Shown: positions 1 to 11,395 of the stretch, piece after piece
How the letters are laid out: each line of letters begins with the position of its first letter
How positions within the stretch are numbered: position 1 is the first letter of the stretch
Assembly: GCA_963576725.1 (NCBI GenBank)
Contig: OY755242.1
Span: 24,417,869-24,481,868 of the forward strand
DNA from: Azorinus chamasolen
Lineage: Eukaryota; Mollusca; Bivalvia; Cardiida; Solecurtidae
Reading direction: 5' to 3'
Length of the DNA stretch: 64,000 nt
Notes under the pieces: model-generated
Told to the model about the DNA's origin: nothing
Databases searched by the model: none
The model's input: the letters and a program-made list of their open reading frames with translations, nothing else
Program-made: the position numbers and the translations under genes

Positions 1-302
1 TTACACCGTAACTATTCATGTAAGAAATACTAACACAATGAATATTTATTAGTTGAATCTTAATAATGTAAAGTAAAGTACCTAGTTATAGTCTACTTTC
101 AGTCCGAATGACCGCTCAGCCGACTGTACATTTACATATAATGTAAAACTTCAAAAGGAATTGTTTACTTTGACAAAAACTGCGTATCGTGTAAAAGCGA
201 AGAGAGCAGACCCTGACCAATAGGAGTCGTTCGATCTGCTGGTCTACTCTGTTTGCCAAGCCGTAGAAATTAGCCAGGCGTGTTGATGGAGTAAAGGGTT
301 AA
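1..302 (+). repeat. M2 hairpin element, left end outside or at window edge
   Basis: M2 is a ~250 bp element. One half has a block with ATGAATATTCAT, an ATAATGGCACATG-like stretch and GTAGAATCAGATCT. The other half is a hairpin built on AACAGAGCAGACC..GATCAGACGGCTCC, and the end is AAAGGGTTAA. This copy shows all of these, with a degraded hairpin at 205-265, and ends in TTAA at 299-302. Confidence 0.6.
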
Positions 303-770
303 ATACGAGCTGTACTTGAGTAAATATTTGAAATCATTCAGCGGGATCGTTTATTTATTATTACAAACAAGAATAAATATATGTTTTCTGAAAAATAGCC
401 CCATACATATGTATTAAGAAACACATTAAAACTGATGTTTTAGATAGAAGTCATTAAATGTACATACAGTAACATTCATGTCGGGGAATAACACGATGAT
501 TTTGCTTTAGTTTTAAATGGGACTGGTAATGAATGCCTTTTAAACGTATTCCGTGTGCAGTGAAATAACAAATTTTAAAAATTTAGCTAATCTACATCTA
601 CATCTTTACGTAGTCCTGTCAACATTGGCACTTACACTACGGTGCGCAAGAAAAATAAGGTAATAAAGAGAAAAAGATAGGACAGAAAGAAAAGAACCAC
701 TCAAGAATAATCGGTGCAGATTTGATAGGTAAAAGGTAGAAACAGAAAGTTTACTCAGTCATGTTTCAAA
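303..770. other. No gene recognised
   Basis: AT-rich sequence with no long reading frame, splice-bounded module or clear repeat end that I can recognise. Confidence 0.4.
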
Positions 771-881
771 CCCTCAGAACTTGACCACTTCAGCTATCGT
801 GGCGGTACCAGGGTGCGATACCCGGCTGACACAGCTCAAGCCCCTCATTTGGTCCTACTTTGTAACTGGGTTAGAAGATCC

Positions 882-1060
882 CTAGATCTTAAAGTTGGAC
901 AAACCACTCTTAAATGATGCCAAAGAGTGGGCCTCAGCAATGGTTGCTGTTAGGGAGTTCCATACTGGAATACTTCTTGGGAAGAAGCTGAACTTGTAGA
1001 TGTCAGTAGAGGCGTGATGGTGTAAGAACCAGATACTGTGAGCTAATGAACATCCATGTA
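882..1060 (-). pseudogene. LINE reverse transcriptase C-terminal remnant
   Basis: On the minus strand the peptide has YKFSFFPRSIPVWNSL followed by ASFKSGL. This is the signature of the C-terminal part of non-LTR retrotransposon polymerases (typically Y-x-x-SFFPRTI-x-x-WN-x-LP then SFKxxL). Only this tail is visible, and no polymerase core (YADD) is present. It ends at a stop at 882. The upstream part is replaced by M2 sequence, so this is a dead fragment. Confidence 0.6.
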
Positions 1061-1228
1061 AGAAATAATTGATTAGTTGATTTTTTATAATGGCAATGCC
1101 GCATTTTGAACAAGAACTTGTTATTACAGTATACATGTAGCATGGACTGTATATGTATATAAATTCGAAAGTAAACAGAGCCGACCTTGAGCAAACGGCT
1201 GCTATAGGAATTCTTCTTACGAAATAAC
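1040..1228 (+). repeat. M2 fragment
   Basis: Shows the CATCCATGTAAGAAATAAT and TTTTTTATAATGGCA blocks and a broken AACAGAGCCGACC hairpin arm. The right end is missing. Confidence 0.5.
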
Positions 1229-1239
1229 ACTGGTATATT

Positions 1240-1739
1240 TCTACACCACCACCATCAACAACAACAACAACACCATCACAAATACAATGTTTTTAATCAC
1301 ATGGCATATAAGTATCTAAAACATACCAAAAGATAGTTTTCTGACCCAACCAAAATTTTTTTTTTCCGGGAACACCCCTGCTCTATATACTTAGTAAAAG
1401 GTATTCAACTCCGGCCGAAATCTGCTCAAAAATCGATGGGTTCATTCACTGAGATCGTCCTCGAAAGCTTATTTGACCACCGATTTCCATAAACTGTGTC
1501 TTATTTATCAGAGAAATCACCACTCATGATGAGTAGTCATCTATTGTTTCTCACAATATTAACACGCTTTTACAATGAGTCGCCAAAGTGACAACCAACC
1601 TCTCTAGGACACAGGTTGACTCTGAGGTTAAAAATAGAAACACACTATAATTCAAGTTGAAACACCATATAAAAGGTCTATAAGGCATTTCCCCGGCCTG
1701 GGAGCATGAATGGATACCGTGTATTCACAATTGTTCAAA
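1240..1739. other. Short CAA/CAC microsatellite, otherwise nothing recognised
   Basis: About 1240-1278 is a (CAA/CAC)n microsatellite. The remainder has no recognisable gene or repeat end. Confidence 0.4.
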
Positions 1740-1744
1740 TAATA

Positions 1745-2782
1745 ATATTCTAAAAATCTCTACAATCTTGATATTGATATCGATGAAAGTCACTATTTTC
1801 GGGTTTAAACCGAAAGTAAAGACTTACAAACCGTATATATGCAACATCATCAAATTCCAGAGGTATACTCACATAAGCACTTTGGCGTTTATCTCTCACG
1901 TGACCTAACTTGGCATTGTCATGTTGAATATATTGCAACTAAGGCATGGGCAAGAATAAATGTCATGAATGCGGAAACTCAGATTCACATTAGACAGATC
2001 TTCCTTTGAAACAATCTACATGTCTTTCATTAGACCTATTTTAGAATACGGTGATACTATATTTGACAACTGTAATATCAGATAATGTAACAGTTTAGAA
2101 ACAATTCAATATGAAACTGCCCGTATAGTGACGGGGGCAACTAAATTGGTCTCTATCAATAAATTATTGCTTGAAGTTGGTTGGGAACGCCTTGAAACCA
2201 GGCGGAAAAAGCACAGGCTCTTCTATAAAATGGTGTTCCATTTAACTCCGCAATACCTCACAGAGTTGGTACCGGAAGTGGTCGGAAGGGCTTCTCGATA
2301 CAATCTAAGAAATGCTGATGATATTCAAACTGTTTCCTGTCGGACAACCAATAATAGCAAGTCTTTCCTCCCTGCATCAATCCAGGACTGGAATAATCTT
2401 CCAGAAAGTACAAAACGCTCTTCATCTTTATATGCATTCAAAAAGTCATTGAATAGCGATCTGCCAACTGTTCCAAAATATTTTTATCATGGTGTCAGAA
2501 AACAGCAACTCCTTCACACGAGGCTTCGTACCATGACCTCTTCTCAAAGAACATCTCTGATACTGCCTTATGTACATGTGGTCACGTTGAAAACGCATCG
2601 CACTTCTTCCTCAGTTGTTACAGATATAACGACCAAAGAAAACAGCTTTTCGATGTAGTCGCCAGATTCACTACTCCGTCTCTTTCTGTTTTTCTCTTTG
2701 GTGATCCACTTTTGAATTATGACGCAAACGTCAGTATAGTTGAAGCTGTTCACCGGTTTATCCTAACCTCGAAACGGTTCTA
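1745..2782 (+). pseudogene. Decayed LINE reverse transcriptase, C-terminal third
   Basis: Reading across lesions gives consecutive pieces of a non-LTR retrotransposon ORF2 C-terminus. A piece from about 1839 contains SHKHFGVYLSRDLTW. The longest open piece (2128-2658) begins TGATKLVSINKLL and contains SFLPASIQDWNNLPES. A frame change near 2540-2550 leads to a zinc-knuckle-like CTCGHVENASHFFLSC and then the usual end SKRF-stop at about 2782. Frameshifts near 1985-2115 and 2545, plus stop codons, rule out function. The polymerase core and endonuclease are absent. The family is a Jockey/CR1-like or RTE-like clade; I cannot say which. Confidence 0.8.
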
Positions 2783-3085
2783 AGAAATTTGGTAACACTC
2801 GCTTTCCTTTGAATGTGCTGGTTCTACTAGGAATATTATACTTCTCTTCATATGTGTGTTAATCCCTTGCTTATTTTTTTTCTTATAATTTATCATTTTT
2901 CTTAAATTATTTATACAGCGGGATATTCAGCTGGACTAACTGATTTGGTTATTCCATTGCAATTATTATAATTTTGATACTTTGCATTCAGTTCTGTATA
3001 AGGCGAGTGTAGATGATACGGTGTTGGGAGAGAAACACAATAAGCAGTCTTGCTTTCGTTTCGTTAACCCTTCACATGCTAATCG
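2783..3085. other. No gene recognised
   Basis: AT-rich 3' flank of the LINE remnant. No poly(A) tail or target duplication is evident. Confidence 0.35.
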
Positions 3086-3180
3086 CGACCGAAAAGCATT
3101 TGTTAACAGTTTGGACCCAGATCAGACAGCGAATAACTCGGTAGCTATTCTGGGTCAAAGCTGTTTGCCAGTCAGGCAGC
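3086..3180 (+). repeat. M3 hairpin fragment
   Basis: M3 is the family whose hairpin reads CAGTTTGGATCC..GAGACGCCGAGT/ACTCGGCGTCTC..GGATCCAAACTG. Here the degraded version is CAGTTTGGACCCAGATCAGA with its partner CTGGGTCAAAGCTGTTTGCC. Confidence 0.45.
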
Positions 3181-3359
3181 AGTTTCTCAATAGCCTAGAC
3201 GGAATTGGAAGAACAAAACAAATGAGTAATAGCAGAACGCGTTTTGATAGCAAGAAAAGAATTAGGTTTAAGAAATTGCGCATTGAATGTAGTTACGAGA
3301 TTATTACGTCATATAATACTCCATAGCATTTGGAACCGATTCTCCCTTGATAAATATAT

Positions 3360-3610
3360 AACCATTTATTCTGTGACTATTCGTATAAGAAATTAGTAAG
3401 TCATGAATATTTGTCGGAATTATGTTCATAAAAGCAAATAAACACAGGAAAGTTTAGTTAAGGCAGAAACTTTAGAATCGGAGTTTTATTATTCCATAAG
3501 GAAACAGAGCAGACCCTGATCAGATGGATGGAACTCTCTGATGTGGGTATACATGGACTGTGTTTGACACTAAAAAGGTCACGCAGTGCCAAAGGTATTA
3601 AGAGCATTAA
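3360..3610 (+). repeat. M2 copy
   Basis: Diverged full-length M2 with AACAGAGCAGACCCTGATC at 3503 and a ruined right arm. It abuts the next copy at the TTAA at 3607-3610. Confidence 0.5.
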
Positions 3611-3856
3611 CCCTTTTCCTGTTCTATATTTATTTCAAATTTCAATACCAACTGAATATTCATGGACAAAATAGTTACAATGAAATGTGGAAGTTGGAAT
3701 ATTGTAGCCGTTTTAGAAACTAAAGGACCAGATTTATCAAATTCTATTAGCAAACAGAGCAGACCCAGCTCAGACGGCTCCTCTAGGAGCCGTCTGAGCT
3801 GGGTCTCATCTGTTTGCAAATGCGTAAAAACACGTTTATTTGAGGGAAAGGGTTAA
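3607..3856 (+). repeat. M2 copy, complete, TTAA at both ends
   Basis: Starts TTAACCCTTTTCCTG and ends GGGAAAGGGTTAA. The central perfect hairpin (about 3752-3812) reads CAGACCCAGCTCAGACGGCT and its complement around CTCTAG. The short open frames here are by-products of the palindrome. Confidence 0.75.
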
Positions 3857-4180
3857 GGAACTCTAAATATCCGAATTAATGCACATAAAGAGCGCTCATA
3901 CACACAAAGCCATGCTATACATATACCATACCGAGTCCATACACATAAGACTGTTTATTGCATGCTCAACACCGATGACATAGCTGCGCCATAAAACCAA
4001 AACTAAAACATATAAATCACAACAGGCAAGATGTGATGCCATATCTTATTCAAGTGTATATGAGAAGAAATATCATAAAACAACACGGATTTTATTCGAT
4101 CACACAAAACGTCATTGAAGTTGGGATGAGTATAGGGCACTGCGAAATTTAATAGTAAAGTTCGGAGTCGAATGACATTA

Positions 4181-4811
4181 CTCAGGGAGCAAGTAGTGCC
4201 TACTGTGCACCCCCAGTACCAGTTTTATAGGTTTTGGACAAAACTGGTTGTGATATGGACGATTTTGCAGGTACGGACCATCATTACGAAAACTTGGGTG
4301 TTGCCATGGAAACGGTGAAAATGGTGCTTTGAAAAACTAATGCTATGGTCCTCAGATTGGATATTTTGTTTCCTGGGGGTTTCGTCATCATGTTAAACTG
4401 CATTTGAAGTTATTTTCTGATATTTGTAGGATAAAAAATTAAAGGTTTACGTTATTTATATACTTTTTTACTATTTTAAATGTTCTCATTAATATTCATG
4501 AGTATGCAAATAAGGTAATTAAAAAAACAAGTTTGAAATAAAAGCACAATGTCTTATCTTCCATGTGGTACGAGTTTTATAGTTTTAGGACAAAAACTGG
4601 CTGTGATATGGACGAATTTGTAGGTATGGGTCATCATTACGAAAACTGGGGAGTTACCGTGGAAACGGTTAAAATACACATAGCCTAAACGAATTTAAGT
4701 TTGAGTACATTCGCGATTCTGATTCAGGACACTTTTCTGAAAATTTTGGTACCCATGAAAAAGTCTAAGGGGGGGGGGGGGGTGCACGGTAGGCACTACT
4801 GGCTCCCTGAG
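4181..4811. mobile_element. TA-flanked TIR element (Tc1/mariner-like MITE)
   Basis: The ends are CTCAGGGAGCAAGTAGTGCC on the left and the inverted GGCACTACTGGCTCCCTGAG on the right. TA flanks both sides, the target duplication of Tc1/mariner elements. The inside holds two diverged direct repeats of ~110 bp (from about 4219 and 4566; both contain TGTGATATGGACGA and CATCATTACGAAAACT). A G-run precedes the right end. There is no transposase reading frame, so it is non-autonomous. Confidence 0.75.
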
Positions 4812-5274
4812 TACATGCCCTGCGGCACTAAAACGATCACATAGCGCGTTGGATGTTGAGCAAAAAGAAACTCCACAAGCGCCAAGTTACTGTAATAGAA
4901 GAGTACTCATACACACACGTAGCACACATAACATTTAAAAGCACATGAGTTTGAAAAATGCACGATAGAAAAACGAAAATAGCGTGAAGGCAGAAGTACC
5001 GCATTGGAATGGTCAGAGGTAAAACTATTGCCAACGGGCGTATTAAACCATGGTTAGGGAACACGTTTATACCAGTTCAAAAGGATTGCCTTTTTAGTCA
5101 CGTTTCTAGGTCTATAAATCTAAATGGTAAACATCTGAAAGTAGATACATTCTGAAAGTAGATTCTTCAAAAGGAAAAGCAGCAGTGCAAAAAGAGTTTT
5201 CAGACTTGATCTTATTGAGTTTGTTCATGAGCAGTTATCAAAAGTCCAACACTATTCACGCCCCTAGCACCGGT
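4812..5274. other. No gene recognised
   Basis: No coding signal or repeat boundary recognised. Confidence 0.35.
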
Positions 5275-5470
5275 TTAACCAATTACCCCATAGGCTATTT
5301 TTAGATACAACCTCTTTGAATAAATCTACCGAAAATGAGCATTAACTAGAGAAAAGGAAATGTTTAGAATTTTGTAGTTTGAAACCATTGTGATAAATAG
5401 ACCATTTGCTCCTATAGGAGTGACTACTACAGAGTCGTCAAAAGTCGTCAATATGAGGGAATGTGATTAG
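5275..5470 (+). repeat. M1 element with hairpin right arm deleted
   Basis: M1 is a ~225 bp element. It opens TTAACCCATTCCCTCAT, carries ATAAATCTACCGAAAAGGAG and a hairpin GATAAATAGAGCATTTGCTC with its complement, and closes GTCGTCAATATGAGGGAA-TGGGTTAA. This copy keeps the left half and the outer right end, but jumps from GCTCCTATAGGAG straight to TGACT. The deletion starts exactly at the hairpin apex. Confidence 0.8.
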
Positions 5471-5944
5471 TGGTATTCAATATTCACAACTACAATGAAA
5501 CGGGTTATCTCGAAGGACGAGAAAATATAACAACACTGAGAATGAGGTGCGGGGCAATTTTTACGACCGCCACACGAGCACCTAGCACCTGCAATGGACA
5601 TTGATTTCAACATTCATAACACTTGAGTATTACATATAACGTTATTCCAAGACAGTCGAAACAATTCTTTTTTCAATAATCCTAGAAAGATATGAATTCA
5701 CTGTCCATTGTTAAGCCTTTTTGATTAATAGACATAAAAACTTGACTATAATTATCATCATTTTACTAGTATAAACTTGTATATTTTAGCAACACAGTCA
5801 TATATTTTGCTTTGGGCACTGGAGCAGAATTCTTTCGTTATATTTAAACACTATTGTAAGGGTTAAGTTCAACAGTCCTCTAATGTAAGATGCTCGCTAG
5901 AACATCTCTGCCGTTTTAACATAAATAACACCGAGTTGACTCTT

Positions 5945-6161
5945 TTAACCCATTACCTCATCGGCTATTTTTAGATCCAATCTCTTTGAATAAATCTACC
6001 GAAAAGGAGCATTAACTAGAGAAAATGAAAATTTTAGAATTTTATAGTTTGAAACCATTGTGATAAATAGAGCATTTGCTCCTATAGGAGCAAATTCTCT
6101 GTTTATCAAAGTGACTTTTACAGAGTCGTCAAAAGTCGTCAATATGAGGGAAATGGGTTAA
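5945..6161 (+). repeat. M1 element
   Basis: TTAA at both ends. The right hairpin arm is shortened: GGAGCAAATTCTCTGTTTATC replaces the full complement. Confidence 0.85.
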
Positions 6162-6688
6162 GCGCGATGTTGCTTCAAGGTCATCCTGTTTTAGGACAAT
6201 GTCAAGGGCATCAAGGGCACAAAGAAGGACCCGAACCTCAAGAAAAGACAGTATATAGCTCATCATATATACCGTCGTCGCATTATGAAATACGAGATGA
6301 CCACGGGCGTGACAGATCGTATACACTTATTTGAATACGAGACAGAGTAGACAGATTATGCAAATTATCGCATTTCCGGATTTATATAAAAAATGGCGGT
6401 GGTATGAAAGGTTTACGAGTTGACATAGGAAGTACATTTTGTATTCCAATGCTTATTGTAATGCAAGAAAGCGCAGACATTTTATATAAACCATCGCATT
6501 TCCGGGTTTGTATTTTAGGTACTTAAAGACATCTCGAAGCAGAAACTGGAGCGGACTGTGGATAAAGACTAGAACAGTTCAGGTTCTGCACGACCAAGGT
6601 CAGAGGTTATGAACTTCTGAATCTGAGTTCGTTGTCAAATACCTGATCAGATTTTAAGCTTGCCAGGCCTCACTAAGAGCCATACATG

Positions 6689-6842
6689 TACAGTAAAAAA
6701 TTCTCTAAACTAGACGTTATATTTAGCAGAAATATCGGTCTCGGGAACAGGTAGTAGCTTAATGAAGGATAAAAGTCGCACAGATAGCTCGTCTATAGGA
6801 GCTTAAAGTATCTGAATTCCGGTTAAGAAGGGCTTTACTGTA
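6689..6842 (+). repeat. T1 element, short
   Basis: T1 ends are TACAGTAAAACCTCTCTAA and inverted GGTTTTACTGTA, with an inner block AGGCAGGTGGCTGCTTAATG and hairpin apex GCTCCTATAGGAGC. This copy has TACAGTAAAAAATTCTCTAA..GGGCTTTACTGTA, and only CTCGTCTATAGGAGCTT of the hairpin remains. Confidence 0.65.
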
Positions 6843-6986
6843 GATATAATAAAGCATCAACCATATTTCATAGTTATCCTCCGCAATACGACACGTGCAA
6901 ACAGACGTTGATTTGAATATAAGCTGTCGTCAGTTTATATGCCCTGATAGTATCAGCACACTTTACAAGTGTTTTCTTGTTTTGTG

Positions 6987-7234
6987 TTAACCCTTTCCCT
7001 TATGTAAGCGCATTTTGACGCATCTGTAAACAGATTAGACACAGGTCAGACGGCTCCTATAGGAGCCGGCTGATCAGTGTCTGCTCTGTTTGGTTATGGT
7101 ATAATATAGATCCGATTCTACAGCATCTGCCTGAGCCAAAATGCCATGTGTTCATATGCCATTATAAAAATAATCTTATTACTATTAATGACGTAATTAT
7201 TTCCTACATGAATATTCATCAGGGAAAGGGTTAA
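6987..7234 (-). repeat. M2 element, complete
   Basis: TTAACCCTTTCCC..GGGAAAGGGTTAA. The hairpin CAGACGGCTCC-TATA-GGAGCCGGCTGA is at 7036-7072. It shares the TTAA at 7231-7234 with the next element. Confidence 0.85.
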
Positions 7235-7411
7235 CTCTTACACCGCCGGAAAGCTACTCACAGGACTTGATGCTGCCTTGAACGAATCTGTATTTACCTT
7301 TACAAACACTTTGGATCCAAATAGACGCGAGCAACTCAGCGTCTCGTCAGAATCCAAACAGTTTGACACACCACTTACATTTTGAGAAGGAAAAAAACCT
7401 CTGAAACTTAA
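7231..7411 (-). repeat. M3 element between two shared TTAA sites
   Basis: Core TTTGGATCCAAATAGACGCG..CGTCTCGTCAGAATCCAAAC. It begins at the TTAA that closes the preceding M2 and ends at the TTAA that opens the following M4. Confidence 0.6.
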
Positions 7412-7656
7412 CTCTTTTGGCGCCAAATTTAAAAGTGTCGTCTGCAATAGTAATTTCATATTAGATAAAAGTCTAAACTAAATAATAAAGGTATATTTGT
7501 AAAACATTTGTTTTTAAAAACTTGTATGATTGGGCTAAATAATACAGAAAACAGTGAAGTCCCAGGTCAGATGCCGCCTTGATAAGGCGGCATCTGACCT
7601 GGGACTGCACTGTTTTCAATGGTGCCAACAGGCGACATTGGCGCTGAAAGAGTTAA
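7408..7656 (+). repeat. M4 element, complete
   Basis: M4 ends are TTAACTCTTTTGGCGCCAAA and GGCGCTGAAAGAGTTAA. The hairpin is AGTCCCAGGTCAGATGCCGC..TT..ATAAGGCGGCATCTGACC at 7557-7607. TTAA lies at both ends. Confidence 0.8.
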
Positions 7657-8119
7657 AGCAGACGATGTTGTGCTCAGACGAAAATCATTTGGGGCCATAA
7701 GTGTAAAAAGAAATACGCCATTGCTACCGGACATTCATACTTCAATATTACTGTGCGTATATTGTGATGCAACTATTATGTCGATAGCTTTTCGATTACA
7801 TGTATAGTCAACAACATGACAATAAAAATAGAACACTTGCGTTTTGCAAAAAAATAAATGTTGGCATTATTACTGCAACTACCACAAGAGTCAACACTTT
7901 TGATTACAATCTGACAATGGGATAATGTAGATACAGTCAAATCTCTCTAAAGTGACCAGCTAACAGAGACATAAATCTGAGTCTTAAAATCATATGGCAG
8001 GTTGACCCTCACCAAACATTTGGTCTCTTGTAAACTCAGCAATTTCCCATACGATCAAGCTCGGCGTCTCATCTGGATCCAAACTGTTTGCAAATGCGTG
8101 TCAGGTCGATGGCAACGGG

Positions 8120-8282
8120 ATACGGATCTTATATTGTCTTGCCTTGTCATGGCATCGCATGCCATGTCATGGCATTGTATGATACATCATGGCATGTCAC
8201 ATCATGTCATGACGTGGCGTGTCATGTCGTGATGTGTCGTGTCGTATCGTGCCTTGCCCTGTCTTGTCCTGTCTGGTCTTAT
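8120..8282. repeat. Degenerate CATGT/CGTGT microsatellite
   Basis: A run of imperfect pentamers of the type CATGT/CATGG drifting to CGTGT and CTTGT. Reading frames through it are compositional. Confidence 0.7.
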
Positions 8283-8395
8283 CTTAACATTGTTGATATT
8301 GCGTCTGATTTGTCAGCCATTGCAAAATACAATAGAACCCATTTAAAGCTACCCGTCAATGAATACAACTTAGTGCCAGTAAATGAAGTATTTGC

Positions 8396-8597
8396 TTAAT
8401 CCATTTGTGCCCAGTGGAATCTTCCCTGTTTATATATTGGATTAGTCCATATTTTTTCCATGGAATGCCTGGCCTAAATTTCCAATTTCGTTTTGTTTTA
8501 TATTGTAATCCCTATCAGCAAACAGTGTAGACTCTGATCAGAGTCTACGCTGTTTGCCTGCGTCCCATATATACGGTCGTGGGAGCAAATGGGTTAA
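8396..8597. repeat. TTAA hairpin element, M2-related subtype
   Basis: Opens TTAATCCATTTGTGCC and closes GGGAGCAAATGGGTTAA. A short hairpin CAAACAGTGTAGACTCTGAT / ATCAGAGTCTACGCTGTTTG sits near the right end. TTAA is on both sides. Confidence 0.65.
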
Positions 8598-8747
8598 TGA
8601 CTCAGCATCATGCTTGATTTAGGTGATCTGTTTAGAGAGGGTTTACAGTATATGTCATATCTAAATACATGTATTTGCAGTTATGTTACTGTGTAACACT
8701 CTGGTCTATTACCTTTTGGTTTTATGAGATAAAAACGTATGTAGTCT

Positions 8748-8972
8748 TTAGCCCATTGCCGCATAGGCTATTTTATATACAACCTCTCTGAATAAATCTA
8801 CCGAAAAGGAGCATTAATTAGAGAAAAGGATTTTTTAATTTTGTAGTTTGAAACCATTGTGATAAATAGAGCATTTGCTCCTATTGGATCAAATGCTCTA
8901 TTTATCACAATGGCTTCACAAAGTGACTTTTACAGAGTCGCCAAAAGTCGTCAATATGAGGGAAAGGGATAA
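8748..8972 (+). repeat. M1 element
   Basis: A single change in the left end (TTTAGCCCATTGCC). The hairpin is intact except for CTCCTATTGGATC at the apex. Confidence 0.85.
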
Positions 8973-9353
8973 AGTGAATAAACGCACATTTTCAATAAAT
9001 TCATAAAATATGATATTGGTTATGTTCAGTTATTCTTATGAGGATTGTAAAATTGAATTTATATATAAAAAAGTGTATATGTGATGCAACATAAACGGTT
9101 TTCCTCGGTACTTTTGTTGTACAACTAAATACGTTCATCTGTCTGGTTCGAACAGTTACGAAACTAAAGCGCAGTCCGAATGAATACTAATTCATAGTCG
9201 AATAGCATCGGGGTCTGCGATATCCAACACATCGGGGTCTGCGATATCTAACACATGGAAGTAAGGTCTTCTTCGATATCCTTCTTTTCAGTATATACAG
9301 AAATGACTGATGTATTTTTAGGCAATTTTCAAAACGCTTCACAAGTGGAGACT
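8973..9353. repeat. Diverged copy of the 11631-12125 element
   Basis: Shares with the element at 11631-12125 blocks such as CGAACAGTTACGAAACTAAA, GCGATATC-AACACATGGA and CTTTTCAG-ATATA-A-AAATGA. Inside, a ~26 bp unit with CATCGGGGTCTGCGATATC is duplicated in tandem (about 9206-9257). Confidence 0.6.
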
Positions 9354-10486
9354 ATAGCTTTAATAATTAAATGAGCTATAGTGTGATTCATACCTCTGAG
9401 ATTCGTTATCAATTTATATTTTAATATCAAATGTCCATGTGAAAATTGAAAAGATGTACAAAGATGGTTTAAAACCAAAAGTAAACAAGTCGCAATGCTC
9501 GACATAATATTATTGCTTCATTTCCAAGAACCAAAGGAATGTTTCCACTAAATGCAAATGAGCTACCGTAATGTGATTGTCTCTTGACTTCACGCTCGTA
9601 CTTACATTGTAATAATCAATAGCAAGTGGTCAGATAGTCGGATCGAATTCTATTATTCATGACCCATAACCTTTATGATGCTATGAACTTGTGAACTGTA
9701 CACTATCATTCATTGCTTTATTTTGCAATAAATACGTTAGTACATGCATGGGTTCGAAGCGTCAGACAATGTGAATCAGGACCAGACGCCGATTTACTCG
9801 CGATCTGATTTGGAATCAGGCTGTTTGCAATATCAGTCAGATTGGGATAAGCAGGAACAGGTGTTAAGTACGGAAAAGCTTTATCTCAAATAAGGACAAC
9901 GAACACATCTAATTATTTGTCTGCCATATATTGTTGTCTGCAAAAATGATACAATTTTCAGATTTGAATTCTCATCATGTTTATTAAAACAAAACAACAC
10001 AAAGAAAGAAACTAAATCACAGCAACAAATAGTTATGATCCTGATGAGATGCCGAGTTGCTCGGCTTATCATGATCCAAACGCCGTGCCAAGTTAATCAA
10101 CAATTCAGCATTGACAGTAAAGAGTTTTAAAAGCCTCACAACGCTGAGTTTTCAAATGGACTCTTCCAAAATTCAAACAGGTCAAGCTTACGGATGTTTC
10201 TATTATAAAGGTTACCAAAATTCTTTTTTAGGAAAGCTGGTTATTTTTCTACTTTGTTGGCTTACCGGTGCTGATATATGGAACAAAATCAAAAACTGTC
10301 GAAATCAGCATTAAAAACAAATTTTAGCTAAAATCCAGCTAAAAAACTTGTGGAGGCAGTGATGACCGCACGAAGTGACAAGGGAGATCACTGTGAGGAG
10401 TTTGGTTATATAAATGTATTCATTGCACCTGTAACATTTGCACCTGTATCCTCAACTCGGTGCGCACTCAGAAACTGGAGGAGTTT
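9354..10486. other. No gene recognised; weak M3 hairpin near 10030
   Basis: Mostly featureless AT-rich DNA. Around 10033-10090, CCTGATGAGATGCCGAGTTG CTCGGC resembles an M3 core. No open frame here has a recognisable domain or splice-bounded structure. Confidence 0.4.
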
Positions 10487-10660
10487 TCAGCATTACTTTA
10501 GAAGTGCATTAAGCTGTCACATGCCTCTCTAGATATGCGTAGATATAAATTTAAGAGCAATTTGGTATTGTAAGTTTTGGAAGGACTGAACTTTTAGTTC
10601 TAGATATCTAGAATTTCGAGTTATCCGAGCTCGAGATATCGAAGTTTAACCGTATATCCT
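10487..10660 (+). repeat. T2 element, right half only
   Basis: T2 ends are ACAGTTGAACTTCGATAACT and the inverse. This fragment carries TCAGCATTACTTTAGA, GTAAGTTTTGGAAGGACTGA and GAGTTATCCGAGCTCGAGAT, then GAAGTTTAACCGTA. The left half is missing up to the hairpin apex. Confidence 0.7.
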
Positions 10661-10727
10661 CGCTAATCCGAACGTGTAGTAAAACAAGAATGAAGAACGT
10701 TTAAGACAGGTGGCTGCTTAACCCTTT

Positions 10728-10969
10728 ACCCAATAGCCTGTTTCTAGTTTTGAAGACATATGACCACTTAAAGCAGGTTGAAAGTAAAGCAGAATGCGCC
10801 GTAAGGCGCATTCTGCTTTACTTTCAGCCTGCTTTAAGCTACCACCTACTAGGATATAGAAAATATTTATTATGCAATATGTTCATGACTGTATGAATTT
10901 GAACTATTTTCTTCAGCGGAGGAATAAATCAAACACGCTAAAAGCCGCTTCTATCAGGTAAAGGGTTAA
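10728..10969. repeat. Hybrid: TTAA ends with a T1-type hairpin
   Basis: The outer ends are TTAACCCTTTACCC and GGTAAAGGGTTAA, with TTAA on both sides as in M elements. The inside hairpin is AAAGCAGGTTGAAAGTAAAG CAGAATGCGCC and its complement, the block characteristic of T1 (GCAAGGTGAAAGTAAAACAG in T1). It combines the mobility ends of one family with the core of another. Confidence 0.7.
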
Positions 10970-10984
10970 TGTAGAACGAAAGTG

Positions 10985-11072
10985 AGACAGAATGAACGTG
11001 AGACAGAAAGGTCCGATTGACCATCATAAACAATGAACGTGAGACAGAAAGGTCCGATTGACCATCATAAAC
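10985..11072. repeat. Tandem duplication, ~46 bp unit
   Basis: A unit running AATGAACGTGAGACAGAAAG through CATCATAAAC is present twice in a row, with an earlier partial GTGAGACAGAAT. Confidence 0.8.
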
Positions 11073-11293
11073 TTTAGTCTGCTGAGCAAAAATTGTTTGT
11101 AGAAAAAGTCATCGATTTCAGTTGTCAAGTAGAAGGACGGTGCTGTTGATTTATAAAATCTTGCACTTCTTTTCCACAGCACGGTCAGAGTATCAAACGG
11201 TTTGGATCCTGGTGAGACACCGAGTTACTCCATCAGGATCCAAACTGTTTGCAAAGGAAATCGCTCATCCGCCCACATCAGGCTAAAAGTTAA
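11068..11293 (+). repeat. M3 element (CTGCTGAGCAAA subtype)
   Basis: Ends resemble TTTAGCCTGCTGAGC..CAGGCTAAAAGTTAA. Core CAAACGGTTTGGATCCTGGT..ATCAGGATCCAAACTGTTTG at 11198-11255. TTAA is at the right end. Confidence 0.65.
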
Positions 11294-11395
11294 ACTGTCA
11301 TCTGGCCTACGGACCGATGACGGTACAACTGTACTGATCTAGGTGTTAGCAAGGCTTTACTGTAATTAAAATTATACGAACATAGTTGGACCTGG

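Noticed and set aside
780..830. Possible RNA polymerase III B box near GGTGCGATACCC
   Set aside because: No matching A box or cloverleaf could be drawn, so no tRNA or SINE head is claimed.
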